A stretch of 50,658 bases of DNA from Nocardioides luteus. Lineage in GTDB: Bacteria; Actinomycetota; Actinomycetes; Propionibacteriales; Nocardioidaceae. The notes beneath the pieces were generated by a model that saw only the letters and a list, made by a program, of their open reading frames with translations, was not told the DNA's origin and did no database searches. The stretch lies in contig NZ_BMRK01000003.1 of assembly GCF_014648595.1 (NCBI RefSeq), positions 364,188 through 414,845 on the forward strand. Reading direction: 5' to 3'. A program made the position numbers and the translations under genes. Shown piece after piece: positions 14,447 to 22,839 of this stretch. The number at the start of each line of letters is the position of its first letter. The stretch's first letter is position 1.

Positions 14447-16264
14447 TCAGAGCAGCGAACGGGTGCGGCTCGGCTCGGGGCGTACGGCGCTGGCCTCGTC
14501 GGCCTCCCGCGCTGCGCGGCGGCCGCCGCCGGCGGTCGATCCGGTGAGCGCGAGGTCGATGCGGATGATCACGAAGGCGATCACCAGACCGACCAGGATG
14601 CTATAGACGACCGAGAGCCCGGCCTCGAGCAGGCCGACGTCGGGGTTGAGGAACGTACTCGCGACGGGCGCGGTGAGCGCGACGCCGAAGAGGCAGACCC
14701 ACCAGCCCTGACGGCGGCGGGCACGCATGTGGGTGCCCCAGACCAGCGCCGGTACGCCGAAGAACGCCTGGATCGGGTGCGGATAGCCACCGATGTGGAT
14801 CCGGCACCAGCGCTGCATGTCGCCGACCGAGTCGAGCAGGCCGGTGCTGCCGTAGCGGCGCAGCATCTCGGCGTAGATCAGGGTGAGCGCGAGCATCAGG
14901 CCGCCGATGCCGACCACGATCGCGCCGCGTCGGCCGAGGCCGTGCAGGCCGGCGCCGAGGCGGTAGACGGCGAAGAAGGCGATCGCCAGAGAGCAGGCCA
15001 GCGTGGCGTACTCGAACCGCGAGACCATCACCACCGGCTCGAAGCCGAGCGCCGCGAAGCTGCCGAGCGCGGCGATGCCGACGGCGATGAACGCCTCGCG
15101 GATCGTCTTCGGGAAGCGACGCGACGGGACGGTGCCCATCACCGCGAGGACGGCGGCGACCGAGGCGACCAGGACCGCCGCCCCCGTACGCAGGGCCTCG
15201 TTGTCGACGAGCACCACGACGATCCCGGCGACCCCTGCCAGGGCTCCGAAGATCAGCGGGCGGCCGCCCGTGCGGTGCGCGAGCGCGAAGGTGTAGGCGG
15301 TGCCGACCACGGCGGCACCGAGGCCGCCGAAGATCTCCGGGCCCAGGTCGAAGGCGCTGATCGCGAGGCCGACGAGACCGACGGCGAGCGCCACGATCCA
15401 GATCAGCCGGATCGTGCCGGAGGTGAGGCTCTCGATGAGGCCGAGACCCGCTCGCGCGGCGCCGGCACCGGGAACTCGCGGCTGCGCCAGGAACGAGGTC
15501 ACCTTGGCCGCGGTCTTGGGCCGTCCGGCCGTCTCCGGCTCGTAGGGAGCCGCCGGGTCCTGGATCGTCTCGACCTGACCGGACTGGTAGACGTCGGCCT
15601 GATAGGGGTCGGTGCCGTAGGGCTGGTAAGGATCAGGCTGGTAGGACTCGGGCTGGTAAGTGTCTTGCTGGTAGGAGTCCGGCTGGTAGCCGGGCTGCTG
15701 GATGTGGGACGGCGTGTGCGGCGCCTGGGCCAGGCCGGTCCGCCCATAGGTTCCGGTCGAGTAGGCCGGAGCCTGCCGCGCGCTCGGCGGCGGCGCGGTC
15801 GGGCCGCTCAGCGCCGGCGCCGGCTCGTTGCGGTAGGCCGGAGCCGGGTAACCGCCGTAGGCGGGCTCAGGCTCCTCGGGCGTGATCCGGGCGCGCTTCC
15901 CGGTGTAACCGTTCGGCTCGTCGGGCTCCTGCGACTCGCTGCGCCCCGAGGCGATCCGGCGACCGCCACCCGGCGTGGGCGGCGGCTCGGCGGGCGACCG
16001 ACGGTCGTCGTACCACGTCTGATCGGCCCAGCCGTCGTTCCAGCCCTGGTCGTTGCCACGGTCGTCGGTCTGCTCCCCGTAGGACGGGTCGCCATAGGGC
16101 TGGCCGGTGTGCTGATAGCCGGCCCAGTCGTCCTCCGCCCACTGGTCGTACGCCAGCGCTTCGCTCGACGTCGGCTCGACGTAGGCGGGTGTGGGCTCGC
16201 TGCGACCGGCTGCACGACGGCCACGCTTGCTCTTGTCAGCGCGACGGCGGGGGGCTCGGTCCAT
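14447..16264 (-). CDS. Ten-helix membrane protein with Tyr/Pro/Gln-repeat N-terminal region
   Basis: 605 aa. Residues 1-260 are low-complexity cytoplasmic sequence, basic at the very start (RRRADKSKRGRRAAGR), then rich in Pro, Tyr, Gln and Asp with tandem YQPDSYQQDTYQPE-type units (about 190-225). Residues 285-590 hold about ten transmembrane helices separated by short loops. No transport or enzyme motif is recognised. The repeats look like a tether or phase-separating tail as in actinobacterial cell-envelope proteins. A -10 TATCCT lies 8 nt before the ATG (leaderless). Confidence 0.65.
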   Translation of the reverse strand: MDRAPRRRADKSKRGRRAAGRSEPTPAYVEPTSSEALAYDQWAEDDWAGYQHTGQPYGDPSYGEQTDDRGNDQGWNDGWADQTWYDDRRSPAEPPPTPGGGRRIASGRSESQEPDEPNGYTGKRARITPEEPEPAYGGYPAPAYRNEPAPALSGPTAPPPSARQAPAYSTGTYGRTGLAQAPHTPSHIQQPGYQPDSYQQDTYQPESYQPDPYQPYGTDPYQADVYQSGQVETIQDPAAPYEPETAGRPKTAAKVTSFLAQPRVPGAGAARAGLGLIESLTSGTIRLIWIVALAVGLVGLAISAFDLGPEIFGGLGAAVVGTAYTFALAHRTGGRPLIFGALAGVAGIVVVLVDNEALRTGAAVLVASVAAVLAVMGTVPSRRFPKTIREAFIAVGIAALGSFAALGFEPVVMVSRFEYATLACSLAIAFFAVYRLGAGLHGLGRRGAIVVGIGGLMLALTLIYAEMLRRYGSTGLLDSVGDMQRWCRIHIGGYPHPIQAFFGVPALVWGTHMRARRRQGWWVCLFGVALTAPVASTFLNPDVGLLEAGLSVVYSILVGLVIAFVIIRIDLALTGSTAGGGRRAAREADEASAVRPEPSRTRSLL

Positions 16265-16349
16265 AACAGACGAGGATACCGGCGACGGGGTGAACCTAAC
16301 GAGTCATCGATATCCGGTTACCCCCGTGAGCGGGACTTGTTGACGAACC

Positions 16350-17126
16350 TCACATCCTGCGGTTGACCAGGGAGGGATTGGTGCGCCGAGCCTCCTCCAG
16401 GACCCCTCGTTCGATCGTCGCGGAGACGACCTGGTCATCGTCTCCGGCCTCGACCAGAACGTCCCCGAGCGGGTCGACGACCATCGAGTGGCCGCAGTAG
16501 CGCGGCGTCGGCTGGGCGGCTGCCGCGATGAAGACCGTGTTCTCGATCGCGCGTGCGCGCACGAGGGTGCGCCAGTGGTCGACCTTGCGCGGCCCGGCCA
16601 CCCAGGCCGCCGGCAGCACGATCAGCTCGGCACCCTCGTCGACCAGCCGCCGGGCGAGCTCGGGGAAGCGCAGGTCGTAGCAGGTCATCAGGCCCGTGGG
16701 GACGCCGCCGATGTCGATCACCTTCGGCTCGATCTCCCCGGCGAGGAGCGCGTCGGACTCCTTGTAGCCGAACGAGTCGTAGAGATGGATCTTCCGGTAC
16801 GCCGCCTCGGCCCCGCCGCGTACGAGCAGGGTGTTGAACGGCCTGCCCTCCGGGTCTCCGCTGGTCTCGAGCATCCCGGCCACCACCGTGGTGCCCCGCT
16901 CCTTCGCCACCCGGGCCACCTCGGCCCCGAACGGTCCGTCGACCTCCTCGGCGTACGGACCGAGGTCTGAGCCCGGCTTGCCGAAGTCGCGGGAGAAGAC
17001 CTCGGGAAAGACGACCAGGTCGCTGTCGTCGGGCGTCAGCTCGGCCAGGAGGGACCGGTTGGCGTCGGGCTCGAGACCCGAGGCCTGCTGCACCAGGCTG
17101 ATCCGGAGGCTGTTCCAGGTGGTCAT
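16350..17126 (-). CDS. Carbon-nitrogen hydrolase (nitrilase superfamily)
   Basis: 258 aa amidase of the nitrilase fold, hydrolysing a small amide (omega-amidase/Nit2-like). The catalytic triad is visible: Glu in VVFPEVF (about 42), Lys in YRKIHLYD (about 113) and Cys in GLMTCYDLRFPE (about 148). A second conserved Glu region surrounds PAAWVAGPRKVDHW. Divergent from the MobA-like gene with only 23 bp between the two starts. On the minus strand TAGTCT sits 6 nt before the ATG, consistent with a leaderless message; the GGAGGA there is too close to the start to work as an SD. Confidence 0.85.
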   Translation of the reverse strand: MTTWNSLRISLVQQASGLEPDANRSLLAELTPDDSDLVVFPEVFSRDFGKPGSDLGPYAEEVDGPFGAEVARVAKERGTTVVAGMLETSGDPEGRPFNTLLVRGGAEAAYRKIHLYDSFGYKESDALLAGEIEPKVIDIGGVPTGLMTCYDLRFPELARRLVDEGAELIVLPAAWVAGPRKVDHWRTLVRARAIENTVFIAAAAQPTPRYCGHSMVVDPLGDVLVEAGDDDQVVSATIERGVLEEARRTNPSLVNRRM

Positions 17127-17132
17127 TCCTCC

Positions 17133-17142
17133 AGACTAGAGT
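17133..17142. promoter_or_regulatory. Overlapping back-to-back -10 boxes
   Basis: AGACTAGAGT holds TAGAGT (plus strand, 17137-17142, 7 nt before GTG 17150) and TAGTCT (minus strand, 17138-17133, 6 nt before ATG 17126). The two -10 elements overlap by the CTAG-like centre, so only one direction can fire at a time. Confidence 0.55.
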
Positions 17143-17149
17143 CCCCGTC

Positions 17150-17719
17150 GTGACTGCTTGGGACGAATGGGAGCCGTACGCCGCGGTGCTGCTCGCCGGA
17201 GGACGCAGCTCCCGCCTCGACGGGATCGACAAGTCCGGCATCGAGCTCGGCGGCCGCACGATGCTGGCGTGGGCGCTGGACGCCGTCGTCGACGCGATGG
17301 AGGTCGTCGTCGTGGGCGACCAGGTGATCACCGAGCGCCCGGTGACCTTCGTCCGCGAGGACCCGCGCTTCGGCGGCCCGGTCGCCGCGCTGCTGACCGG
17401 CGTCGACGCGCTGCTGAGGCCGCGGGCGTACGTCGGTGTGGTCGCCGTCGACATGCCCTTCCTGCGTCCACGCACGCTGTCGCGGCTCCGCGAGGCGGCG
17501 TTCGGGCGCGACGGCGCGGTGCTCGTCGGGCCCGACGGATGTCGACAGCTGGCGATGGTGCTCTCCGCCGACCGCCTCGCCGAGGTGCGCCCGGACCACG
17601 AGGGTCAGCACAACATGCCGCTGCACAAGCTGCTCGCCGATCTCGAGCTGGTCGAGGTGCCGTCCGAGGGCGACGAGCACCGCGACATCGACACCTGGAC
17701 CGATCTCAAGAACCTCTGA
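17150..17719 (+). CDS. mobA: MobA-like nucleotidyltransferase
   Basis: 189 aa NTP-transferase with the MobA signature LLAGGRSSRLDGIDKSGIELGG (residues 14-35) and VAVDMPFLRP (about 98-107), where the Asp binds Mg. MobA adds GMP to molybdopterin to make Mo-bis-MGD for nitrate reductase-type enzymes. No other moco gene is nearby, so a related sugar or cofactor nucleotidyltransferase cannot be excluded. GTG start, leaderless, 7 nt after TAGAGT. Confidence 0.75.
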   Translation: MTAWDEWEPYAAVLLAGGRSSRLDGIDKSGIELGGRTMLAWALDAVVDAMEVVVVGDQVITERPVTFVREDPRFGGPVAALLTGVDALLRPRAYVGVVAVDMPFLRPRTLSRLREAAFGRDGAVLVGPDGCRQLAMVLSADRLAEVRPDHEGQHNMPLHKLLADLELVEVPSEGDEHRDIDTWTDLKNL

Positions 17720-17784
17720 CCGGTCGTCGCCGGCGGTGGTCGCGGGCGGGCCGCGACCGAGCCGCGCCGAGCCGTATTTCGAGC

Positions 17785-17857
17785 TGTAACACGCTGTTAC
17801 ACCGACTATCCGGTCGTTCACAACGACCGGATAGTCCTACGAACGACGTGTTACACG
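17785..17857. promoter_or_regulatory. TGTAACA/TGTTACA operator pair flanking a hairpin
   Basis: TGTAACA-CGC-TGTTACA (17785-17801) and CGTGTTACACG (17847-17857) are two palindromes with the same half-site, typical of TetR-family binding. Between them lies a 15-bp perfect stem with a 3-nt loop (17804-17818 / 17822-17836) that probably terminates the mobA-like transcript. The set lies 36-93 nt upstream of the -10 of the quinone oxidoreductase gene. Confidence 0.55.
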
Positions 17858-17905
17858 TCCCCGGGCCGCCCCAGCCCGCTGTGCCGGCCCCCTAGGGTTG
17901 GAGGC

Positions 17906-18880
17906 ATGCGAGCCGTCGTAGCCGAGCAGCCCGGAGGGCCCGAGGTCCTCACCGTCACCGACCGTCCCGACCCGGAGGCCGGGCCGGGGGAGGTTGTGAT
18001 CGACGTCGCCGCGGCGGGGCTCAACCGGGCGGACCTGCTGCAGCGGCAGGGGTTCTACCCGCCGCCGAAGGGCGCCAGCGACATCATCGGGATGGAGTGC
18101 AGCGGCGTCGTCTCCGCGGTCGGCGAAGGCGTCGAGGGCTGGCAGGAGGGTGACGAGGTGTGCGCGCTGCTCGCCGGGGGCGGGTACGCGTCGAAGGTCG
18201 CCGTGCCGGCCGGACAGGTGATGCCGGTGCCCGAGGGCGTCGACCTGGTCACCGCGGCGGCTCTGCCCGAGGTCGCCACCACGGTCTGGTCCAACGTCTT
18301 CATGGTCGGCGGGCTGACCCCCGACGAGACGTTCCTGGTCCACGGGGGTGCCGGCGGCATCGGCACGATGGCGATCCAGGTCGCCAGCAAGCTCGGCTCG
18401 CGCGTGATCACGACCGTCGGGTCGGCCGAGAAGGCCGAGCTCGTGAAGTCGCTCGGCGCCGAGGCGGCCATCAACTACAAGGACGACGACTTCGTCGAGG
18501 TCGCCAAGGTCTACGGCGGCGCCGACGTCATCCTGGACAACATGGGTGCGAAGTATCTCGCCCGCAACATCGATGCGCTCAACCCCGAGGGCCGCCTGGT
18601 CATCATCGGCATGCAGGGCGGCACCAAGACCGAGCTCGACATCAACTCGCTCCTCCGCAAGCGAGCAGCCGTGATCGCGACCAACCTGCGCGGGCGGCCG
18701 GTCGAGCAGAAGACGCGGATCTGCGCCGAGGTCGTCGAGAACATCTGGCCGATGGTCGAAGCCGGTGACGTGAAGCCGGTCGTGCAGGACGTACTCCCGC
18801 TGGAGGAGGCCGCCGAGGCCCACCGGCTGATGGAGTCGGGCACGCACACCGGCAAGATCCTGCTGACCACCCAGGCCTAG
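17906..18880 (+). CDS. NADPH:quinone oxidoreductase (zinc-free MDR family)
   Basis: 324 aa medium-chain reductase of the QOR/PIG3 type, which reduces quinones or enones with NADPH. N-terminal GroES-like domain (VIDVAAAGLNRADLLQRQGFYPPP, no Zn-binding Cys cluster), then a Rossmann domain with HGGAGGIGTMAIQVA (about 148-162). Length is typical. Leaderless start: TAGGGT at 17893-17898 is 7 nt before the ATG. Probably controlled by the regulator of the upstream TGTAACA palindromes. Confidence 0.88.
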   Translation: MRAVVAEQPGGPEVLTVTDRPDPEAGPGEVVIDVAAAGLNRADLLQRQGFYPPPKGASDIIGMECSGVVSAVGEGVEGWQEGDEVCALLAGGGYASKVAVPAGQVMPVPEGVDLVTAAALPEVATTVWSNVFMVGGLTPDETFLVHGGAGGIGTMAIQVASKLGSRVITTVGSAEKAELVKSLGAEAAINYKDDDFVEVAKVYGGADVILDNMGAKYLARNIDALNPEGRLVIIGMQGGTKTELDINSLLRKRAAVIATNLRGRPVEQKTRICAEVVENIWPMVEAGDVKPVVQDVLPLEEAAEAHRLMESGTHTGKILLTTQA

Positions 18881-18894
18881 GTAGGGTTGGGCAC

Positions 18895-19479
18895 ATGACG
18901 CAGGAGCAGACCGGGGAAGTCGTGGTCATCGGTCCCGACGGGAAGCCGATCTCGGTCCCCGCCGACGTACTCAAGGACGCCACCGCACCGGAGGCGCCCG
19001 AGGACGAAGAGCGCGACGTGACCGACCTCGTGGAGCAGCCCGCCAAGGTGATGCGGATCGGGTCGATGATCCGACAGCTGCTCGAGGAGGTGAAGGCCGC
19101 CCCGCTCGACGAGGCCTCGCGCAACCGTCTCCGCGAGATCCACCACGCCTCGATAAAGGAGCTCGAGTCCGGGCTCGCTCCCGAGCTGGTCGAGGAGCTG
19201 GAGCGGCTCTCGCTGCCGTTCACCGAGGAGCAGACCCCCTCCGACGGCGAGCTGCGGATCGCGCAGGCCCAGCTGGTCGGCTGGCTCGAGGGTCTCTTCC
19301 ACGGCATCCAGACCGCGATCTACGCCCAGCAGGTCGCCGCGCGCGCCCAGTTCGAGCAGATCCGCAAGGGCCTGCCGCCCGGCGTGAGCCTCTCCCCCGA
19401 GGGTCAGCCGGCACCCGGCCAGGGACAGCAGCCGGGCCAGTCCGACCACGGCGACTCCTCGGGCGGGCTCTACCTCTAG
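18895..19479 (+). CDS. bpa: Bacterial proteasome activator Bpa/PafE
   Basis: 194 aa. The central helical bundle (about 45-160: VMRIGSMIRQLLEEVKAAPLDE, LREIHHASIKELESGLAPELVEELERL, LRIAQAQLVGWLEGLFHGIQTA) is that of Bpa/PafE, an ATP-independent ring that opens the 20S proteasome for unfolded proteins. The Gln/Gly-rich tail ends in GLYL, matching the C-terminal docking motif (GQYL in Mycobacterium) that inserts in the alpha-ring pocket. Leaderless: TAGGGT, 7 nt, ATG. 3' end overlaps the convergent chrA by sharing CTAG. Confidence 0.92.
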   Translation: MTQEQTGEVVVIGPDGKPISVPADVLKDATAPEAPEDEERDVTDLVEQPAKVMRIGSMIRQLLEEVKAAPLDEASRNRLREIHHASIKELESGLAPELVEELERLSLPFTEEQTPSDGELRIAQAQLVGWLEGLFHGIQTAIYAQQVAARAQFEQIRKGLPPGVSLSPEGQPAPGQGQQPGQSDHGDSSGGLYL

Positions 19480-20597
19480 CCGACCAGCGCGACGACCACT
19501 CCGACCCCTCCTGCGAGCAGGAGGGTGAGGACGACGCCGCGCCTCAGGACGAGCAGGAGTACGCCGGCAGCGGCGAGCACCACCCACTGCCAGGTTTCGC
19601 TGATGGCGAGTGCCAGCGGCACCGCCGAGCCGAGGATGGCCCCGATCGCGGCTGGCCCGGCGCCGTCGAGGAAGGCGCGGGCGAGCGGTGAGGAGCGCAG
19701 TGCCTCGAAGTGCCGCCCGCCGGCGATGATCATCAGGAACGACGGCCCGAACGCGATCACCGCGGCGCCGAGCGCGCCGAGCAGACCGGCGGCCGCGAAG
19801 CCGACGACCGCCACGGTGTGGACGACCGGGCCCGGAGTGATCTGGCCGAGTGCGACCGCGTTGAGGAACTCGGCCGAGCTCATCCAGCCGTGCCGGTCGA
19901 CGGCGTCGGACTGCATCAGCGGGATGATCACGAACCCGCCGCCGTAGGACAGTGCGCCGACCTTGAACGCGGTCCAGGCCAACGGCGCAGCGACCGCCGC
20001 CGTGAGCGTGCCCTGGGCCAGCACCGGCAGGGTGATCACGGACTGGAACGAGTTCGTACGCCACGGCCGCCGCACCACCACCTCGACGAGCCCGGCGCCG
20101 ACGAGCACGAGCACCACCCAGGCTCCGGTGATCGCAGCGGCGAGCGCGCCCAGGACGGCGTAGACGATCCAGCGCGGACGCGACGGGGTGCGCGCGTAGG
20201 AGGACGGCACCAGCGCCCAGCCCGCCTGGATCGCGACCGCGGCGACCGCGGCCCCGGCGCCGGCTCCCGCGCCCAGCACCCACTCCGGCGGGTCGCCGAG
20301 GAACAGCGCGGCCAGCGCGAGGATCGCGATCAGACCCGGGACGATGAACGCCAGCCCGCCGACGACCGCACCGGCCGCGCCGCGTACTCGCCAGGCGGTG
20401 AAGATCGCGAGCTGGGTCGAGGACGGGCCGGGGAGCAGGTTGCAGGTCGCGATCGCGTCCTCGAACTCCCCCGGCTCCACCCACCCGCGGCGCTCGACGA
20501 CCGTCTCGCGAAGCAGCCGGATGTGGGCGGGTGGTCCACCGAAGCCGATGACGCCGATCCGGCCCCACTCCCGAGCGATCTCCACCAGCGTGGTCAT
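19476..20597 (-). CDS. chrA: Chromate transporter (CHR family, long form)
   Basis: 373 aa with about 10 TM helices and the two homologous halves of long-chain ChrA: the first half has GFGGPPAHIRLL and NLLPGPSSTQLA, the second YGGGFVIIPLM and GQITPGPVVHTVA. These proteins export chromate or sulfate-like oxyanions by proton exchange. No chrB-like regulator is adjacent. The stop shares CTAG with the bpa stop. Leaderless start (TACGCT, 7 nt, ATG on the minus strand). Confidence 0.9.
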   Translation of the reverse strand: MTTLVEIAREWGRIGVIGFGGPPAHIRLLRETVVERRGWVEPGEFEDAIATCNLLPGPSSTQLAIFTAWRVRGAAGAVVGGLAFIVPGLIAILALAALFLGDPPEWVLGAGAGAGAAVAAVAIQAGWALVPSSYARTPSRPRWIVYAVLGALAAAITGAWVVLVLVGAGLVEVVVRRPWRTNSFQSVITLPVLAQGTLTAAVAAPLAWTAFKVGALSYGGGFVIIPLMQSDAVDRHGWMSSAEFLNAVALGQITPGPVVHTVAVVGFAAAGLLGALGAAVIAFGPSFLMIIAGGRHFEALRSSPLARAFLDGAGPAAIGAILGSAVPLALAISETWQWVVLAAAGVLLLVLRRGVVLTLLLAGGVGVVVALVG

Positions 20598-20761
20598 GAC
20601 GGGCAGCGTACGACCTCGAGCCGCTGTTCCTCAGATGTTGATCTTCTTTAACTGTGATGTAGCGAAAAGCCGCGTCATGACCTGCCCGCGACCCCGTTCC
20701 TCTCACGTGAAGGCCGCCGGGCACGGACGGCCCGCGCCGACCGCCGAGAAGAGGAAACCCC

Positions 20762-20977
20762 ATGGAAAGCACCACGATGACCGCACGTCACCGCAGTGAC
20801 CTGACCGCCGTCGAGTCGATCCGCAACAACGTCCTCGACGCCGTCCGCAGCCTCCGCAAGAGCGACAGCTCCGAGCGCAAGCACCGCAGCGGGATGCCGC
20901 CGGCCGCCGACACCACGCTCTTCGGCGTCGCCATCGTGGCCGCCACCGGCATCATCGCGCTCGGTCTCGTCAACTGA
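20762..20977 (+). CDS. Small single-span membrane protein
   Basis: 71 aa: basic soluble N-terminal region (RNNVLDAVRSLRKSDSSERKHR) followed by one C-terminal helix (TTLFGVAIVAATGIIALGLVN), a tail-anchored layout. SD GAGGAAA precedes the ATG. No family recognised. It stands alone between chrA and a strong terminator. Confidence 0.65.
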   Translation: MESTTMTARHRSDLTAVESIRNNVLDAVRSLRKSDSSERKHRSGMPPAADTTLFGVAIVAATGIIALGLVN

Positions 20978-20997
20978 GCGTGACCTCCCCAGACTGA

Positions 20998-21046
20998 GTG
21001 TCGCCGCACCGAGCCGATCGGGGGATCCGGCTCGTGGCGGCGACAC
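20998..21046 (+). terminator. Terminator of the small membrane protein gene
   Basis: GTGTCGCCGC (20998-21007) pairs with GCGGCGACAC (21037-21046), extended inward by a GAGCCG/CGGCTC stem. Confidence 0.75.
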
Positions 21047-21094
21047 CTTCCCGAGATCTCGCCATACCGGGGGATATGCGCAGATCTCACCCAG

Positions 21095-21132
21095 CCGCAG
21101 CCGACCATCCAGTGGGGGATGGTCGGCTGCGG
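21095..21132 (-). terminator. Terminator of the Nudix operon
   Basis: Perfect 16-bp stem CCGCAGCCGACCATCC (21095-21110) / complement (21117-21132), 6-nt loop, 22 nt beyond the Nudix stop on the minus strand. Confidence 0.8.
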
Positions 21133-21154
21133 TGCTTCTCGGGGCGTCTCGAGA

Positions 21155-21727
21155 TCAGGCGGGGACGGTGGACTCCTCGACCAGACCGCCCTCGGCAGGC
21201 GCTGTCCGACCGGCCGCGTCGCGGCGTACCTCGGCGTCCTTCCACAGGTCGAGGAGCACCGCCGGCCAGATCTCCTCGTCGGTCGTCTCCAGCTCCGCGC
21301 GCGTCCACCAGCGGTGACCGCCCATGGTGAGCTGCTCCTCCTCGGTGTGACCGGCGATCGAGACCTCGAAGGCCGGCACCCAGCAGGCGTAGAAGACGTC
21401 CTCCTGCTCGATGACCACGTCGCTGTAGCCGTGCACCACGTCGCGGCGCATCGTCGGCCCGAGCAGGTCGGCCTCGGTGATCCGCAGGCCGGTCTCCTCC
21501 TCGATCTCGCGCACCGCGGCGACCTCGTCGCTCTCTCCGGGGTCGATGCCGCCGCCGGGAGTGATCCACCAACGCGCACCCGGGACACCCGGGTCGGAGT
21601 CGGCGAAGAGCAGGATCCGGTCGCGGTCGTCGATCAGGAGCACGCGCGCCGTACGGCGGGTGCGACGCGGCCGGTCCGCCGGCGCGACGGGGACGAAGGT
21701 GCGCGGTGATTCCTCTTCGGGTGGCAT
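21155..21727 (-). CDS. Nudix hydrolase
   Basis: 190 aa with a complete Nudix box (GGGIDPGESDEVAAVREI then EEETGL, about 75-98), the Mg-binding helix that cleaves nucleoside diphosphate derivatives. The preceding strand ARVLLIDDRDRILLFADSD is usual for MutT/ADP-ribose pyrophosphatase types. Exact substrate not deducible. SD GGAAGGA/GGAG ahead of the ATG at 21727. Follows ynfA-like and phosphatase genes on the same strand. Confidence 0.85.
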   Translation of the reverse strand: MPPEEESPRTFVPVAPADRPRRTRRTARVLLIDDRDRILLFADSDPGVPGARWWITPGGGIDPGESDEVAAVREIEEETGLRITEADLLGPTMRRDVVHGYSDVVIEQEDVFYACWVPAFEVSIAGHTEEEQLTMGGHRWWTRAELETTDEEIWPAVLLDLWKDAEVRRDAAGRTAPAEGGLVEESTVPA

Positions 21728-21749
21728 GACTCCATCCTTCCCGACGTCG

Positions 21750-22079
21750 TCACCCGCGTGGGGCGTACATGATCACGCCCATCCCGGCCAGGCACAGCGC
21801 CGCCCCGGCGAGGTCCCAGCGGTCGGGCCGGTAGCCGTCCATCACCATCCCCCAGACGATCGAGCCGACCACGAAGATGCCACCGTACGCAGCCAGGATC
21901 CGCCCGAAGTGAGCGTCGGGCTGGAACGTGGCGACGATGCCGTAGAGCCCCAGCGCGATGAACCCCGCACCGACCCAGAGCCAGCCTCGGTGCTCGCGCA
22001 GGCCCTGCCAGACCAGCCAGGCGCCGCCGATCTCGGCGACCGCGGCGAGCAGGAAGAGCAGCAGCGAGCGGAGGATCAA
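21750..22079 (-). CDS. YnfA/UPF0060 four-helix membrane protein
   Basis: 109 aa, four TM helices, with family marks [18 protein letters not shown] and [25 protein letters not shown]. YnfA proteins are SMR-like small exporters. ATG at 22079 overlaps the phosphatase stop (22076) by 4 nt, so translation is coupled. Confidence 0.9.
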   Translation of the reverse strand: MILRSLLLFLLAAVAEIGGAWLVWQGLREHRGWLWVGAGFIALGLYGIVATFQPDAHFGRILAAYGGIFVVGSIVWGMVMDGYRPDRWDLAGAALCLAGMGVIMYAPRG

Positions 22080-22711
22080 AATCCCTCGCCGATCAGGTGC
22101 GCCCCGCCCAGCGGGTCGTTGTTCCAGGCGATCGTCTCCCAGCCCTCCTCCGGGCTGCCCTCGATCGTGGCGAGGCCGGTGTTGCGGATCCGGTTGTCAT
22201 CACCGAACGCGGGCGACCGGGTGGTGCGCAGCCCGGTCCACATCCGGATGGCGGCGCCGTGGGAGACGATCGCGACGGTGTCGTCGGGCCCGTGCTGCTT
22301 GACCACGGTCTGCACGGCGGCGTCGAAGCGCGCCAGGAACTCGTGACCGGCCTCGCCCCCGGGGACCGGGGTCTCCAAGGTGCCCTTGATCCAGTCGCCG
22401 AGCGCTTCGAGATAGGCCGTCACCGCCTGCTTGTCGGTGGCCATCTCCAGGTCACCGGCATTGATCTCCTCGAACCCCTCCTGCACCACGACCGGCAGCC
22501 CGAGCCGCTCGGCGAGCGGGGCGGCGGTCAGCTGCGTACGCACCAGCCTGGACGCGTACAGCCCCGCGATGTTCTCCCCCGCCAGCGCGTCCGGCACGGC
22601 CGCGGCCTGCGACTGGCCGAGCTCGGTCAGCCCGGCCCCGGGGAAGGCGGTGTCGAGCGCCCCCGACACGTTGCTCGGGGTCTGGCCGTGTCTGATCAGC
22701 AGAAGTCTCAT
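22076..22711 (-). CDS. Histidine phosphatase family protein (phosphoglycerate mutase-like)
   Basis: 211 aa. Catalytic [10 protein letters not shown] at residues 5-14 (phospho-His), Glu in the middle ([12 protein letters not shown]) and second His in [11 protein letters not shown]. Acts on phosphate monoesters; substrate unknown. Start at 22711 (MRLLLIRHG) is preferred over 22741 because the family motif should lie at the N terminus and a -10 TACCCT is 9 nt upstream. Confidence 0.87.
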   Translation of the reverse strand: MRLLLIRHGQTPSNVSGALDTAFPGAGLTELGQSQAAAVPDALAGENIAGLYASRLVRTQLTAAPLAERLGLPVVVQEGFEEINAGDLEMATDKQAVTAYLEALGDWIKGTLETPVPGGEAGHEFLARFDAAVQTVVKQHGPDDTVAIVSHGAAIRMWTGLRTTRSPAFGDDNRIRNTGLATIEGSPEEGWETIAWNNDPLGGAHLIGEGF

Positions 22712-22742
22712 ATGCGGGCAAGGGTACGGGTCCTCGCCCACC

Positions 22743-22774
22743 CCGAGAAGTCAGTTATGGCGGCCGAGAAGTCA
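22743..22774. repeat. Direct repeat CCGAGAAGTCA upstream of the WYL gene
   Basis: Two exact copies (22743-22753 and 22764-22774), 21 nt apart, i.e. two helical turns. They sit just upstream of a -10 candidate TACGCT (22799-22804). Plausible operator, perhaps autoregulation. Confidence 0.4.
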
Positions 22775-22839
22775 CGCGCGCCGACCGAGCCGTCAGGGCT
22801 ACGCTGAATCCGGACGAACTACTTCCGGGAGCCGCCACG

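Noticed and set aside
14729-16366. 545-codon plus-strand frame
   Set aside because: Opposite-strand shadow of the 605-aa membrane protein; its composition (Arg/Asp/Gly-rich, no domains) is what the high-GC complement produces.
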